A stretch of DNA of 64,000 nucleotides from Apostichopus japonicus (Eukaryota; Echinodermata; Holothuroidea; Aspidochirotida; Stichopodidae). Shown here in pieces: positions 25,087-38,400 of this stretch (positions within the stretch are counted from its first letter, which is position 1; each line of letters begins with the position of its first letter). The notes under the pieces were generated by a model. It was not told the DNA's origin. It saw only the letters and a program-made list of their open reading frames with translations, and searched no databases. The position numbers were made by a program, and so were the translations under genes. The stretch spans positions 21,839,841 through 21,903,840 of the forward strand of contig NC_092575.1 of the NCBI RefSeq assembly GCF_037975245.1. Direction: 5' to 3'.

Positions 25087-28000
25087 TTATTATATAGATA
25101 TATTTGTATTATAGATATATATTGCAGGAGAGAGCAGATAATTACGAAGCATTTGACTCAATGGAAGTGGACACCGCCATAGTAAAGTACCTCTCACTGT
25201 TAAGTTGTACACTGCTAAGACATTCCCGAGTTCTAAACAACTGTACACGCCTTCGTCAACAACTCTTACAGGATATATTATGATGGAATAGTTGTTTGAT
25301 GAGATGACTATGTTGTCCAGATCACGACTCCTGACCGACCGTAGTCCTGTAAATAGCACACCAGCTGAATGGTTACCCTGCTTCTCCCATAATGCGCTAT
25401 TAATGTCGGTGGCGTCGCAATGCAGTTCTGCTTTTTCCCAGATGTGTTTCTCGACCTTTTCGGATTTCACCTCTCCTGCTTCTGCAAGCAGATGAAGAAA
25501 TCGGCATTGGTTTTTCCAACATTATGTATATTACTCAGCAGTCAGTGATGTATGTTAGTATGAAAGTCTTAATACGTGTTTGCTGATGAATTTGCTGATG
25601 AAGTAGATTCAATGTTCCTCATTCTAAATGCAGTCTCTGACCAAGTGGGTTTTAATAGAGAAAGGCTGTCGCAATCTAAGAAAGAAATTTACTTTCTTTT
25701 GCCATTAAGACGCGCACGATTTACCGTAGCTTTGCAACAACTAAAGAAATTGAACGATTAGAAAACTTGAAAATATTGTTTGAGTATTCCCAAGTAAAGT
25801 TAAAGGCCTACATTAAAGCTCGTTTATGCTAGGGTGTATCTTGTAAAAGATAAGGTTAACCGGAATAGAAATTTAACTTGCAGAAGATTTTAGTTACTTT
25901 CCATTTTCACGGTAAATTTGGAACCATAGCTGTGAGAGATGTTCCAGTTTTAGTTTCCTTTATAACAGTATAACAGCATAAGATACAATATATAAGCAAG
26001 AGAGTAAAAGGTTATGATGCATAAATGGTAATAAAAACTAAACTAAATATAACAGGACACCCACAAAACGAAATGTAAAATATGCTGTGTAAGATAGGTC
26101 AGGTAAAACTAGAACACAGGGTAGGTAATCGTTAGCTGAGTTAAGTTAAATAACCTCTTAGTTTCAACAGCTACTATGTTGTATATTTATCTCTTCTCTT
26201 ACATAATGTTAGTAAAATAAGACCATCTTTGCGGTTTCTTACACAACTAAGATGTATACCCATTGTGACTACACAGGGAATCGGTAAAATGCTTTACATA
26301 TTGATTGATGTAAAAGTACCAGGGCCGCGTGGCCCATGCCCATGCAGCTAACTTGGAACAAGTTCACAAAAACATATGTCGCTAACACTTTCCGAATCCC
26401 CCCCCATCCCAGGAAGATGGTACCTGAGTTAATCTAACGATATTATGTGCGTTAGCTAGGCCTAGGCAATTTACATTTATTATGGCACTAGGTTATACTT
26501 AAGTTAGTTGCTGAAGGTTACCCCAAGTGTCATTTATTTATATAGGCCTACCCGACTGAGAATGAGGCCAATATTAACTCGACCACTGCTAAGCCTGAGT
26601 AAAGCATATACTGGTTATTACCACTAATATACAGTTCAATATATCTTTTCATCTATGAATATTGAATACCAATACTGATTCCGTCAGTTATTCTCATTTC
26701 ATGACCTCTTATATGACGTGCAGCATGCACTATCAAACCATCCCAAGACACAAGCTATGCACTCATTAAACTGTGATTTAAAATCAGCTAACAATCATTA
26801 GATGATATTGACCACTTTTCATTCTTGTTTCATATGGTAGAAATCCGGAACAGAGTGAAAATATGTTCTGCAATCCCTTAATTGGGCTCCCGTTACGCGC
26901 GAAAACCCATCCCATTGTATGTGAGTGTTGCTTGTTTGTTGTTTTTCTTTAAACAGGACCTGAGAAACCAGTAGAGCAAAAATGAGTGGCTGAAACTAAC
27001 ACAATGGAAGACAATCCTGAGCATTAACAGCTGTACATATGCTTAAGATGGCAGAATTTTGGTCACACTGGATGAATGATTGTAGGGGAAAAGAAATGCC
27101 AGACATTTTAGCAGAATTTCCACGCATGCGAAGTTCAGAAATTCGCCATTCATGATTATCACATATTTAGATTTCTAGTACCAAGTTGCTGTTTTCACAT
27201 ACAATAATGTTTACAGATCTCTTCCCATGATTTGTGACTTACTATTTTGACACTTTAATGTACACAGCCATGAAACTAGAAATTCCTTTAAGCTCCATTT
27301 TGATCAATCTGACACCTACATTTTACATTAAACTCTACTTTGTACATGCACACAACCTTCAAGACTCCATAGTAGATGAGAGAACAATTTTATCTTTCAA
27401 AAGATTACTAAAAATGATTTTATCATGAGTTATGGCTACTGGTTTTTGTACCTTTCTTCTTTCTTTATTGTTTAATTGTTGTATATTTCGTAAAGGGGAC
27501 CGCAAGTACAAGTTTCTTGCTTTCTCAGTCTCTCTCCATTTCTTTGACTTTCATTTGTCTGTAAATCCTTTAAAAATCCTTCTAAAATTTTAATCGAAAA
27601 GGAAAGTAAAACCAGACTCAATGCACGGCCATTTGTTTCATGTAACGATACATTGTTTGAATAAATCACTTGTGCAAGAACTGACACAACACCATTTCTT
27701 AATTTGCAGCATTAGTTACTTAAGAGTGTTCATTTATCCTTCGCATAACTTGTGAACCATCGTCTCGTTCTATTTCCAAATCTCTGTGTCACTACTGACT
27801 GGATTTCACCATTCCAAAAAGGAGTAGGAGTATGTATTTTAGTTGTGGAAACAACTGATTTCCCTTGCTTAAGTACAAAAAGGCTCGTGAGTAGGTAGTG
27901 CTAAATGTATTGATTTCTTAACACAGCCTTCCAACTAGCCCTTTTCTCCTTTTGTATCCACTATTTTCAATCATTCTAAGCTTCATCATCAAAATATGAT

Positions 28001-31000
28001 TCAAATGTAGAGAGGAAATTTGTTATACTGTAAAGTAAAAATGTCGCTTTTGACTTGGTGTCACCAATTGCAACTTAGGAACAAGGAATGGTTCCCTAGT
28101 TGATGCATTTTTTCTTTCGAGGACTAATATCAGCTTCTAAACTGTCTTTAAAATCAAGTAAGCTCTATAATATTTTACTAAACTGCCCTATTGACAAACG
28201 TTGTGAAGTGACTGGTGTAAAAACAGTATGATATGTCAAGTAAATTTTTCTGTAAACTTAGTCATATTCAGTTCTGTTACATCTCATTGCACTAACACTA
28301 AAAGCATTATATTGTTTGTTTTTTGCCCAGTCTTGATGTTGTGTTGTTCTATTGTTATCAACATGGTTCGTTCAATTGTCCAGAGTTACCAGTGCTTAGC
28401 ATTTGTAAAGACGCATGCCTACTCTTCAGTTGGTTATACAACTGCATACATAGCACTACTTTTAAACGGATTGTAAGTTCCAAGGTGGTATTCATTACAT
28501 TAGAGCTATAACCACATTTCATTCTTGAATACACTTTACACTGTATGTGTATTGGACCATTTGCATAATGCATTTCAGAAATATATTCAAATATATAGTG
28601 ATAAATGTATTGGTTACTTAACACAGCCTTCCAACTAGCCCTTTCTCCTTGTGTATTCACTATTTTCAATAATTCAAGGCTTTAACATCAAATTATGATT
28701 CAAATGAAGAGAGGTAATTTGTAATACTGGAAAGTCCAAGTGTCGCTTTTGACTTAGTGCCACCATTTGCAACTTAGGAACAAGGAATGGTTCCCTAGTT
28801 GATGTATTCTTTGCTTCGAGGACTATTAGCTGCTTTTAAACTGTTTGTGAAATTAAGTTAGCTCTCTAATATTTTACTAAACTGCCCCGTTGAAAAAAGT
28901 TCCAATAAGGGCGTAAATCTATATATTTCCTTTCCATGCTCCTCCCAGTAATTTTCAACGATGTCATTCGTTAGGAGTTGTTTTGATCTAACAAGATGAC
29001 TTTGCTAATTTGGGTGTTGGAAATTTGTTCCAAGGAATGAGTATTATGGGTCTAAACAGTTTCTTAAGTGGCTTAACAAACAAATTTATCTAATGTCTGT
29101 ACGAACTGGTAAAATGTTACCAAAAAACGTTTTTTTTATTGTGTGCAATGTTAAACTATGAAGTATGGAATTGTGATATTGATGTCAAACCAGAGAACTA
29201 AAAAGTGTTGAAACTCCTTGCAATTGGGGCTGTGTGTTCATCATGCATATGTGCAACTATGGATTCAGCTTCATGCATTTGAATAATAAGTCTGAAATCT
29301 CATAGGATTAAGGGAGGTTATCATTTCTTTGGTTGGAACTCTGAGCTTACACTTTGTCCATCTTTTTATTCATTTACAGGATGAGAAGAATGCTGTCTTC
29401 ATCTTCTCTCTGTTTTTTTTTATCTGGATGAAGAAAGGGTAATGCAGGAAGATTGTCCAGTGTGGAGGCTTGCGTTTGCGGATTTTCAGTACGTAAGATG
29501 TTAGATACTTTTAAAGTAGCGCGATGGTTTCAAAGCCAAGCTAGTCCGTCACCCAGTATGCTTTGATAGAGTGGTGAAATTTAATGTTGTTTCGAATAAG
29601 ATTCTTCGTAAAAATACCCCAAAGATTTCTTTTCCAAATTAACTTACTGAAGGCATAGACTACACTGCAATAAATTCCTGGAAGCAGTCTTGTTACAGCT
29701 CATAGCTTATTAAAAGTTGTGAGTGCATGTTATTATGTTCAAAATTAACTTTCAGTTTACTTGAATTATTAAAAAAATCTGTTTTTACTATTTATGGCTA
29801 TTATTGCCAGCTAATTGCCAGTGTGTAAATTGACCCTGATTGCTTCCAATTAAAATGTCTGATTTACTTAGGCGAAATTTCTGCATTGGCTGCTTTATTT
29901 TCAGTGCATATGTCCAATGTCAAGGGATGGAATATTGATGTACCACATAATATTAACAAAATATGAATATATTGCTTTCAAGTTTTGTATGATGATATTG
30001 AATAAACCTCCATAAAAGACGTGCTGGTCCAGGACCTGTATGTAAAAGGGAAGGTATGTGCTTGCCAGCACATTGCACATAACCATTTATGTTTAATCAC
30101 CATTGTAACTTCCCCACAAAATATAACCTCTCATATACTCCATGTTAGTGGAATCTAAATTGCGTTTTAGTTGTGTCTGATTGAAGGGGGTGGGGGGGGG
30201 GTGTCTTCATCTATAAACAACTGTGGGACTTAAGCGGACAGATTACATCTAACTATAGTTCAATTTAACTCTAGGAGAGCATCATTTTGGAACATTACCT
30301 GAAAAGCATAAACATTCATCGTTCACTTCAGTACGTTCCCTGCCCGTTCACTTCGGTACGTTCCCTGCCTTAGATGTACATGGAACTCCCCACAACAAGT
30401 TTTCGTGATAATTTAACAAAAGGCGTTAAGTCAAACACCTCTCCTGAAAGCACTTGATATTTGAAGGCAAATTATATCTTTTACCATTATCAAAATCAGT
30501 GCATTGGTGCGTGGGAGTTGTGGTACATGACATGCTTGGCCAAATAAATTCACAAGGTTAAGGGAGAAGGCAGCCTTGTGAAGTCACTGATGTGGAAACA
30601 CTATAATATGTAAAGTTAAGTTTTTGTTAACTTAGTCGTCTTAGTTAGACCTCATTGTATTAAATTAAAAGCGTTATATTGTCTGGAGGCTTGTATAGTT
30701 CTATTGTTATAAACATGGTACGTTCAGAGTCACCCAAGTGATGACGCATGCCTCCTTGTTACTTGGTTATACGACTGCATACACATAGCACTACTTTCAA
30801 AAGGACTGTATAAGCTCCATGTAGAATTTCATTACATTAGAGCTTTAACAACATTTCATTTTTGAATACGCTTTATACTTTATGTTTATTGGACCATTTG
30901 TACAATGCATTTCATCAGAGGAATCATTTGCGCTGCTTGTATATTTTTCTTGCAAGTCAATTCAGGTAAATCAACTAAATTATATTAGTTAACTGTCTCT

Positions 31001-31600
31001 AATGTGAAACAACTTTGTTCTGATATAAAATCAAATATAAAGTTAATGTAGCGTCCATATATTATATAGCTCAACGTTTTATTTTCCATTGAATTGTGTG
31101 TTTTAAAGTTTGACGCCTGGTAATAATTTAACACTAATACTTAAAAAAAAAAAAAACGACAACTAATAGCTTACACTCGTGAAGGATTTTCCTGAATGAT
31201 TAGATATCTCAAGCAAACATTAGAAATGTTGTCGCTGCTGACTTTACTAACATTCATGACATTGAAAAAATGTGCAGAACTCTTTGGATACCAATTGCAG
31301 GAAGAAAAGCGATTGAGCTAAAATTTACCGGGCACATGTAATATTTTGTTTCTTAAGTATGTGTCCAATAATTATAAGTACAACCACTTTTCCCTTTATA
31401 AAATCCCTCCAGTCATATTCTGTATTCAAATTGTAATCTAATTTATTCAATACAAGACAGTCAGGTGATGATTTGGTACATTTTGTATCGACTGCCTACT
31501 GTAACGGCATCACACTGTGGGAAAGTAACTTACCTGCTGATTGGCAGCCTATGGTTAGAACCACGATAATGCAAACAACCAGGAGATGATTAGTCTCCAT
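16849..31600 (-). CDS. Ig-domain receptor pseudokinase, copy A (signal peptide, 2 Ig, TM, degenerate tyrosine-kinase domain)
   Basis: Sixteen minus-strand exons: 31600-31534 (signal peptide [20 protein letters not shown]), 25481-25191 (Ig V-like, ELHCDAT to DEGVYSC), 24910-24590 (Ig 2), 24305-24198 (TM, then FRLRRNR), 23800-23779 (22-nt microexon), 23598-23519, 22663-22606, 22083-22024 and 21756-21662 (related juxtamembrane exons), 21014-20847 (N-lobe), 20225-20115 (helix C, FAKEY), 19528-19353, 18440-18321 (catalytic loop), 17739-17628 (TATDVW), 17291-17210 and 16975-16849 ([16 protein letters not shown], stop). All phases agree; 1,998 nt, 665 residues. Exon order matches a receptor tyrosine kinase. 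Catalytic residues are gone: VAIK is VFIC, HRD is HPS, DFG is DFC, APE is absent. Helix-C Glu, catalytic-loop Asn and the C-lobe Trp/Arg remain. It probably signals as a scaffold or through partner kinases (inference). The 6-kb first intron is mostly repeats. No vertebrate orthologue recognised. Confidence 0.85.
17210..21014 (-). other. Pseudokinase domain exons of copy A
   Basis: This block holds most of the kinase-like fold. The glycine loop reads [14 protein letters not shown] and keeps only the first glycine. The beta-3 strand is [10 protein letters not shown], with Cys where the ATP-binding Lys is expected. The hinge and helix-D region is [14 protein letters not shown]. The catalytic loop is [12 protein letters not shown] in place of HRDLAARN, retaining the metal-binding Asn. 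The magnesium motif is LFDFCL. The activation segment lacks tyrosines of the usual YY type and an APE triplet, but the following [17 protein letters not shown] is a typical helix-F region. These are direct readings; lack of phosphotransfer is inference from family knowledge. Confidence 0.85.
18760..19215. repeat. Tandem pair of about 235-bp repeats in a pseudokinase intron
   Basis: Blocks containing GCTAAAAGAA, CAGAATCA, ATACGCATGTCTTACTCA and CTACGATCGA occur twice in a row. The same pair is present in copy B (about 56,880-57,345), so the tandem event preceded the segmental duplication. Confidence 0.7.
24937..25075. repeat. (TA)n-rich array
   Basis: TA dinucleotides with CATA interruptions and a GTGTGT tail, lying in the intron between the two Ig exons of the pseudokinase receptor. 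Confidence 0.9.
27870..30965. repeat. Imperfect repeat series carrying signal-peptide exon relics
   Basis: A block beginning near 27,900 (ACACAGCCTTCCAACTAGCC) recurs near 28,620, giving two tandem copies of roughly 700 bp. Another shared block (28,200-28,575, containing TTGGACCATTT and ATGCATTTCA) recurs at 30,575-30,920. In the later copy the ATG opens a signal-peptide exon; in the earlier copy the reading frame decays directly after the ATG. Similarity is visible by eye at roughly 80 percent or better. Confidence 0.6.
30905..30965 (+). other. Spare or alternative signal-peptide exon (plus strand)
   Basis: Reads [20 protein letters not shown] and ends in a phase-1 GTAAAT donor, exactly like the exon at 31,902-31,950. 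The two exons and about 180 bp of their downstream introns are clearly related (shared CTAATGTGAAAC and TTTTAAAGTTTGACG). It could serve as an alternative first exon of the Ig-ApoL receptor gene, but then it would lie inside the pseudokinase gene's first intron on the other strand. It may instead be a relic. Confidence 0.55.
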
Positions 31601-31901
31601 TTGATCCGGTAGCGTAGGTTGTAACAGAACTTGCTTCAAGGCGAGATAAGTTATTATGATCGATCTAGCACCGCCACAGTAATAAACTTCCCTTGTATTT
31701 TCGAACAAAAGAGGATGAAAATTATTAGAACATACTAACATGCGTTCGTGCCATTTGTTTGACATCAATGACATTTGTCCTAAATCTTTCCAGGTAGTTT
31801 TGAAATGTAATATAATGTTATATTGTATTTATCTCGCACAAACCTAGGCGAAATAAATTTGAAATTGAAAGTGATATATATCCGAGTAATAACATTGTAG
31901 A
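31601..31901. promoter_or_regulatory. Shared start region of two divergent Ig receptor genes
   Basis: 301 bp separate the ATG of the minus-strand pseudokinase receptor (31,600) from the ATG of the plus-strand Ig-ApoL receptor (31,902). If both first exons are right, the two 5' UTRs and core promoters must fit here. No obvious TATA box or initiator is distinguishable in this AT-rich stretch. Confidence 0.45.
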
Positions 31902-32391
31902 ATGAAACTGATAGGCGCTGCTTGTATCTTTTCGTTGCAAATCTATTCAGGTAAATAAACGAAGTTAATACATGTAAACTGTGTCTAATGTGAAACGACT
32001 TTGTTTTGAAGTAATATATAAAAGTTAACGGAGCGTCCATTTATTATATAGATCAAGGTTTTACTTTTACTGAATTGTGAATTTTAAAGTTTGACGTTGA
32101 GTTTAAGTATAGTTTTGAAATATCATATAATGTAACATTGTGTTTATCTTGTACAAACATATAAGAAATTGAAATTGAAATTGAAAAAATCAACAACAGT
32201 TCAGTTAGAGAATAAAACTGATAGGTTATTGAAGCTTATCGCGATAAGCCTATCGAGACAACTGGGAAAATGAGAAAAAGTTCACAACTTCCTGAAAATA
32301 TTTGATAAGGACTCACTTTCGTTATAATGTATATATATAAGGGTTAAAAGTGTTCATAACGAAGGCGTGTACAGTTGTTTAAAACTCGAAC

Positions 32392-32425
<34 letters not shown>

Positions 32426-35400
32426 TCCTTCTCATTACGTTTTCAATTATATATATTCATTTGCATTTGTCGTTTACCTCCATTTCATTAACATAAAGTC
32501 TGTTCAAAGGATCTCTTTCGAGATCCAGCTTTAGGAAACACAAGTGATTTCGAGTTGGCTTCGTTACAAACACATTTGCTCTGATCCCCTACAATTTCGT
32601 AGTCAATCAACCACCCTAATAGGTCACTTTCGTGATTGTAATTAGCCCTACAAATTATTTACGAGAACCTTTAATAAGTTCTGTAGAATTCCCAGGGAAA
32701 AACTCAACATAGCGAGGTGAAAGAGAAGCGTATTTCATTTGTCGTTACGCACAGCGATCAGGTCGATCCATTCATTAGGCTGGTCGAAAATAAATGGAAC
32801 ACGTTTGATTTGATTTATTTTGCTTTTTCACGTGCAAATATACAAGGTGAAAGGAAGTCTTCTATAAAGCATACAATAGCTTAACAATGTAAAAGACTCC
32901 ATGAAAAAAGAAAAGAGAAGAAAAAATTAAAGATCAAATTAAACGTTTCGACAATAAATCAATTATATGATATTTTAATTAATATGATGCAATTATTTCT
33001 TTAATATAACATTTTCTAAATGACCTACACGATAATTTATTTTTAATAATGTCAGTAATAGAATTCCAGGTTTTTATTGCTCGATTTCTGAGGCTTAACA
33101 TTCCTGTTGAGGTATTCGTGTTGTGATAATGCGCATGATTTGCATGTCTTGTGTTGTGGTGATGTATATCCGAATTACTGATTAAATAATTATGAAATGC
33201 ATTAGGTAGGAGTCCATTCCAAGCCTTATAAGTGAAGGTGGCAAGATTTACACGTATTATGTCATTAATTTTCAATACATTCAGATCCTTGAATAGAAGG
33301 TTGGTGTGATCACGTGGTGCAGCATGTGATATGTGGCGGACAGCTTTCTTTTGTAATATAATAAGTGGCTTAAGATTAGTATCACGTGTACCAGACCAAT
33401 TACGAGCAATAAGAAAAATGTGGGACCACTAAGGTTTGATAAAGGGTCTTTAATATGTGTTGTGGCAGGTAATGTTTCAATTTCGATAATATTCGTATAT
33501 TCTTTGCAACTTTCCTGCATACACGTTGAACTTGTTGAACACGTTGAACTTGGGAGACGATATGAGTGACAATTTTATTAACCTCCCTGTAGTTGCTAGG
33601 AGACAACCTCCAAGCCTACGCAGCATCCTTGTTAGGAGTCGTTTATCCTCCACCGAAACTTCCCAACCCAAGGGGAATATTAAATGTGGTAAACCCCGGT
33701 GTAAGGTCTGTCATCATATGATCACGGACCCTGACATTCAGCTCTCTCCTTCAGGGGTGTGTTTACATCCAGGTCCAATCAATTGTGACACTCCCTTTGT
33801 GATATATCTATCACTTGTGTTCTCTGTCCTGATATACAATACATTGGCCAAACCTCCACTGCCTTTCTTCTACGACTTAATAATCACAAAAGCACCATCA
33901 GACTCAATAAAACCAGTTTTCCAGTGGCTGAACATTTTAATCTTCCACAACACAATATCGACTGTCTTAAGTTTGCCATAATCCTGGGCAATCTGTCTGA
34001 CCATAATAAAAGAAACTTGAAGGAAGTCGAATTGATCCTTAAAGTACGTTCACACTGTCATGGTCTCTTTTCTTTCCAGGTTTAAGCACTTTGAGCAGTG
34101 TGGGGCTTACGGTAGACTAACGTGATTTCAATCACTCTTTTTACACATGACGAAGGACCAGGGTGTCCGAAATTTGTGTAGGGTGTATTTATATCTATTC
34201 TAAATATTATGTTGGATTTAAAGGCATTACATGTTGTCCTTATCTTTTCTATATTTTTTATTTTCCACTGATACTCGTTACAATAATAAATTTTATACAC
34301 TTTTTAAGCATTTTTTACAGATCAATAAGACAAAAGATATTTTTTGATCGATATTTTATTCATTAGTATTGTTGAAAGTACAGTTCTAATTATTTTAGGG
34401 ATTGGCAACTATTTCTTCTTGAAATATGCCAAGTGGCTCGCTTTCGTCACGGTACATCCGGGAACTGGCTCAATTCAAACAAAATGGCGCGACACATGAA
34501 CTACTTTCAAATCGTTTTTTCATCTCAAAGAATGGATTTTTATGCTTTTCTATTGCTAGAAAGACCATCTGCCAAAACGTAAGAATGAATGCAAAAAAGC
34601 TAGGGTTTATTTCTCCTTTAAATTAGCGAACACAATGTTTTTGCATTGGATGAAGCGGCTCATGAAAAGCTTACTCAGTAGGAGCAACCGAATAATTGTC
34701 ACTTAGATGTCTTGATTTGGACGGTTGCTATCTTATTATGTGAATATTATTCTTGTTCAGAATGCGATAAAGATCCAACGCATAGGTAAATACAGCTGTA
34801 AAGTAATCGATGAATCCGTAAACGGTTATTTCCAGGTGATTACATCAATCAATCCCTTGAAAATAAATGATAATGCTTTGATTCTTTTAGCTGTCTCTCA
34901 TTTGATAAAATTCTTATGGACACAAATTTACTGTTCTGGTGTATCTTATTCATACATCAAAGATTTCGTATAGTAGTGTATTGTTGTAAGCATTTTCTTG
35001 CAGTTTCTATTGCCATCATCTTCTACACTTCATGTCAAAGTTCAAAGGAAGTACTAAAGTTTCCCGCGATCATGTTTATTCTTACAGAGCCGTTATCGTG
35101 GACCTGTGACAACACACAGTATGTACAATTCGGGCACGGTGCTACGGTGTCATGTACATTTCCAGTTGACTTTCGTGGAGTGTACTGGTACGACTCACCC
35201 GCAGATTCAGCTAATTTAATCATTCGAAGGGAACGACAGGAGAATGGTGAATATACAACATCAGGGGTGGGCTACACCAACGGGAGTTATGATGTTTTCC
35301 AAAATGGAACACTAATGATAGCAAACGTCTCCAGCGCACATGATCGTGTGTTTTTGGTAACTCTGGTAGACAGTGGAAGAATTTCCAAGAACTTTGAAGT

Positions 35401-38400
35401 TAACGTTGTAACAATATGTAAGTATATATTTGGTATATTCCTCATTGCTTCATAGTTCAGTGAAAACTAAATGATTCTCTGCCTCTATATATTTTTTCTA
35501 CTTTGGTTAGCTCGTCCAACGCAGATTGATAGTATATCTCTCACAGGAATCCTTTAGTCAAAAGGTTGGTCGCTCCCTAGTTTTCAACAGCTTCAAGTAT
35601 GAACCACTGAATCCCCACACACTTGTTCCCATAAATCGATTATGTTAAGGATATTAAAAACAGAGAAGTAGAAATGTGTTCGTAGGATTAAGTGTAAGTG
35701 TAAGCTAGGAAATTTATAATATCGTGAATACTCTTCCTGCTACAAATAGATTCTTACCCATGCTGTCACTTCACATTTAGTAATGCAACTATTACAAGAA
35801 AATGTGATGGTACTCTGTAACAAATAATTGTGCCGGCATAGAAACTTTCTTCCACATTACATTTTTTTTGTAACCCTATAAAATCTGGTGTTCTTGCACA
35901 AATGACGGTTACTGTAACTTTACAACATTCAATCTTTCTAAACACAGCTTATGTTGTAGGTCTACATATTGTATTGCCACATAGTGCTTGTTTTCATACA
36001 GAGAAACAAATGTTCATAAATTTTGTAACTATAAAGAAAATGTTGTTTGTGCATAATTTAAGATATCACATAAGTAATTGTAAATTTACGACAATTGTGT
36101 TTATATAAACACAACTCTGGTTGTAGGTTAACAACTTGTCTTGCTTTGTATACATTTACAGGAACATTTTCTCAAACATTATATATCTGTAACGATAAAG
36201 AAATATTGTTCCTGCACAAGGAATGATTTCACACAGTCATTTTTAAATAAACAAAAATTATACTTATATATATATATTCCTTTTGGGAATCAACAATCGT
36301 ATCATACCGCATATTACCTATACAGTCCCAGTTGGTATAACGTTTTACACGTTAAGACAAAAAGAAAATTTAACAGTTTCCTAAAATATTGTGGTAATAT
36401 ATTTTCCTTAGATTACGATATTCTTGAAATTAAGGTTAATGTTGTCGCCAAAAGCGACTTTGTTTGACTAAAAATATACTTACATGTAAAATTCATCCTC
36501 TAATGTGAATTGACTCCCTTGTGAAAGTCAAACTACAATTTACAAGATCCTTTAACTCAAATTAAACTGTATTTTTATATCTTATATAATTTATACTGGA
36601 ATAAAAGAAATTGATATTGAATTGTATAATGTTCCTCTCGTTAACAGTACTATGACAGAGCTTTAGCAAGAAGTTTTATAGCTTTGGTTATAATGTTGGC
36701 TTATAAAGTAAAAAGTAGAGTAGTGGGAGTTTACGGCTGTGATCTCGTATATTTCGAGCTCCTTATACTATTGGGGTTAGATTCATTAAAAATAAGTGTT
36801 GATTGGAAAGGGAGTTAGGTTTAAGGACAGTCATAGAACACGATGATTATCGTTACACGCACTCTCCCTCCATTGCTTCCTCATCCCCCTCCCCCTCTCC
36901 CCTCTCTCTCTCGCTCCACTTACCCCTCTCTTTTGTTGTCTGTCTCTCCCAAAGACACACACGCACAGACACTTCTCGCAAAATTGTCACTAACTATCCT
37001 GCTTTTAAAACATCAAACACCATGCTCTCTTTCACAGTTAATGTTGGTCAACTTCATCCCAATGTTAGTGCTTGTCCTAACACCAGCCTCTGTCTTGTAA
37101 ACTCCTTGGATGCAGATACATTAAATTGCAGTTACAGCAATGCTAGACCAGCCGTAACACTTTCTTGGGAATTCAGTCCTCGTGAAAAAGAAATGGAAGT
37201 CGATGGATTCGGTACATCCAGTAGAGGATTCACGTATTCTTCATATTCTGTGTTAAATATAACTAATCATTTACAAAAGCCATTAACAGCTGTAAGCTGT
37301 TCAGCAAGTGGTCCAGCTTTAGGTTTCAAGAGTACGGAAAGCACCGTGGTCATAGATATCAGTAATCCAACTGAAATGGTTTGGCAAGAAATGGAAGCAA
37401 TGGAAAAAATTGCTGCCGTACATACACGATTGGACATTAAATGTGTTCATGACATAGAAACAATGGCCCTGCTCTGGAAAGTTGGCGACATTACTAGCTC
37501 TGAAATATTAATGTTTTTATCTGATGGACAGATGCGGCAAAATCAGAGAGTTAAATCATTTATCAAGTTTTCCGTAGATGGGACTATGACTTTCCCAGAT
37601 GTGACCATTCACGCTGAAGGAACATACACCTGTGTATATACTGATGGGGAAACATATTATTCCAAGACCACAAAGGTTGTCGTTTCATGTGAGTTCATCA
37701 AACGTTCAATGTGAGAACTGTGGAGTACCAGTTTAAAACAAGGATGCAGCGATATGAATATTATTTTGCATCCATGACAACAAAGAAATAGTAAGAGAAG
37801 GAGAAAAAATAGGTGTCAAGCATGTAGATAATATCATTGGAATTTTCGCGTAGGCATATTTGAAGTTGATTCTAAACGATGTGGAGCGTATAACTGCTGT
37901 AAGAGGAAAACTGCAATTAAATCACCAATATGAGAATGGTTGGTTTATAGTTACAAAATAACGCGAGAAATGACGTTCTGATATCGATAATTATTTCAAA
38001 CGACATGCATTGATATTGTTAGGATTATTTGGAATTTCTGGAGCTTAACGGCTTTGAAAGCCAGAAACAGTTCGATGTATATTTTATACAGAAAAAAACT
38101 AAAAATAATTCTTGATACGTTAACCATATTTCACCGTTTGATTTCGAGACAACATTGCCGGTTATAACTTATAATACACTGCTTGTTTTATTTCCTCTAT
38201 TACAGTTCTTCCACTTCCACCTGCAGTAGTTGCAGACGGATGCGTTTGGAATTCATCAAAATGTGTTTTCGTTGTTTCTGAAATGGCACTCAATGTCATA
38301 ACATGCCGAGTAACTGGCATTTATCCAGCTGTGAATTTGACAGTGGTTGCTGCGAACTCAGCTGGCATTTCTGTCGAAACTAAAAAAATTAGCATCGAAA

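Larger units (their letters stand above)
25482..31533. other. Large first intron of the pseudokinase receptor with internal repeats
   Basis: No coding exon of the minus-strand gene was found between the signal-peptide exon and the first Ig exon. The interval contains repeated blocks of about 700 bp (27,870-28,600 and 28,605 onward), a third partial copy near 30,570-30,965, and on the plus strand a spare signal-peptide exon at 30,905-30,965. The stretch 25,500-27,800 is low-complexity-poor, AT-rich sequence in which I see no gene. Confidence 0.55.
31951..35087 (+). other. First intron of the Ig-ApoL gene
   Basis: Contains a related, decayed copy of the first exon near 32,213-32,230 (ATAAAACTGATAGG, start codon lost), a small (TA)n array at 32,398-32,426 followed by a SINE tail (TTCCTTCTCATTACGTTTTC), a LINE fragment on the minus strand and a Penelope-like fragment on the plus strand. 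From 34,090 to 35,087 I see only AT-rich unique sequence with no supported exon. Confidence 0.5.

Noticed and set aside
34426-34626. 66-residue open frame (MPSGSLSSRYIRELAQFKQN)
   Set aside because: No recognisable domain, no splice context, and it sits in the Ig-ApoL first intron next to retroelement debris.
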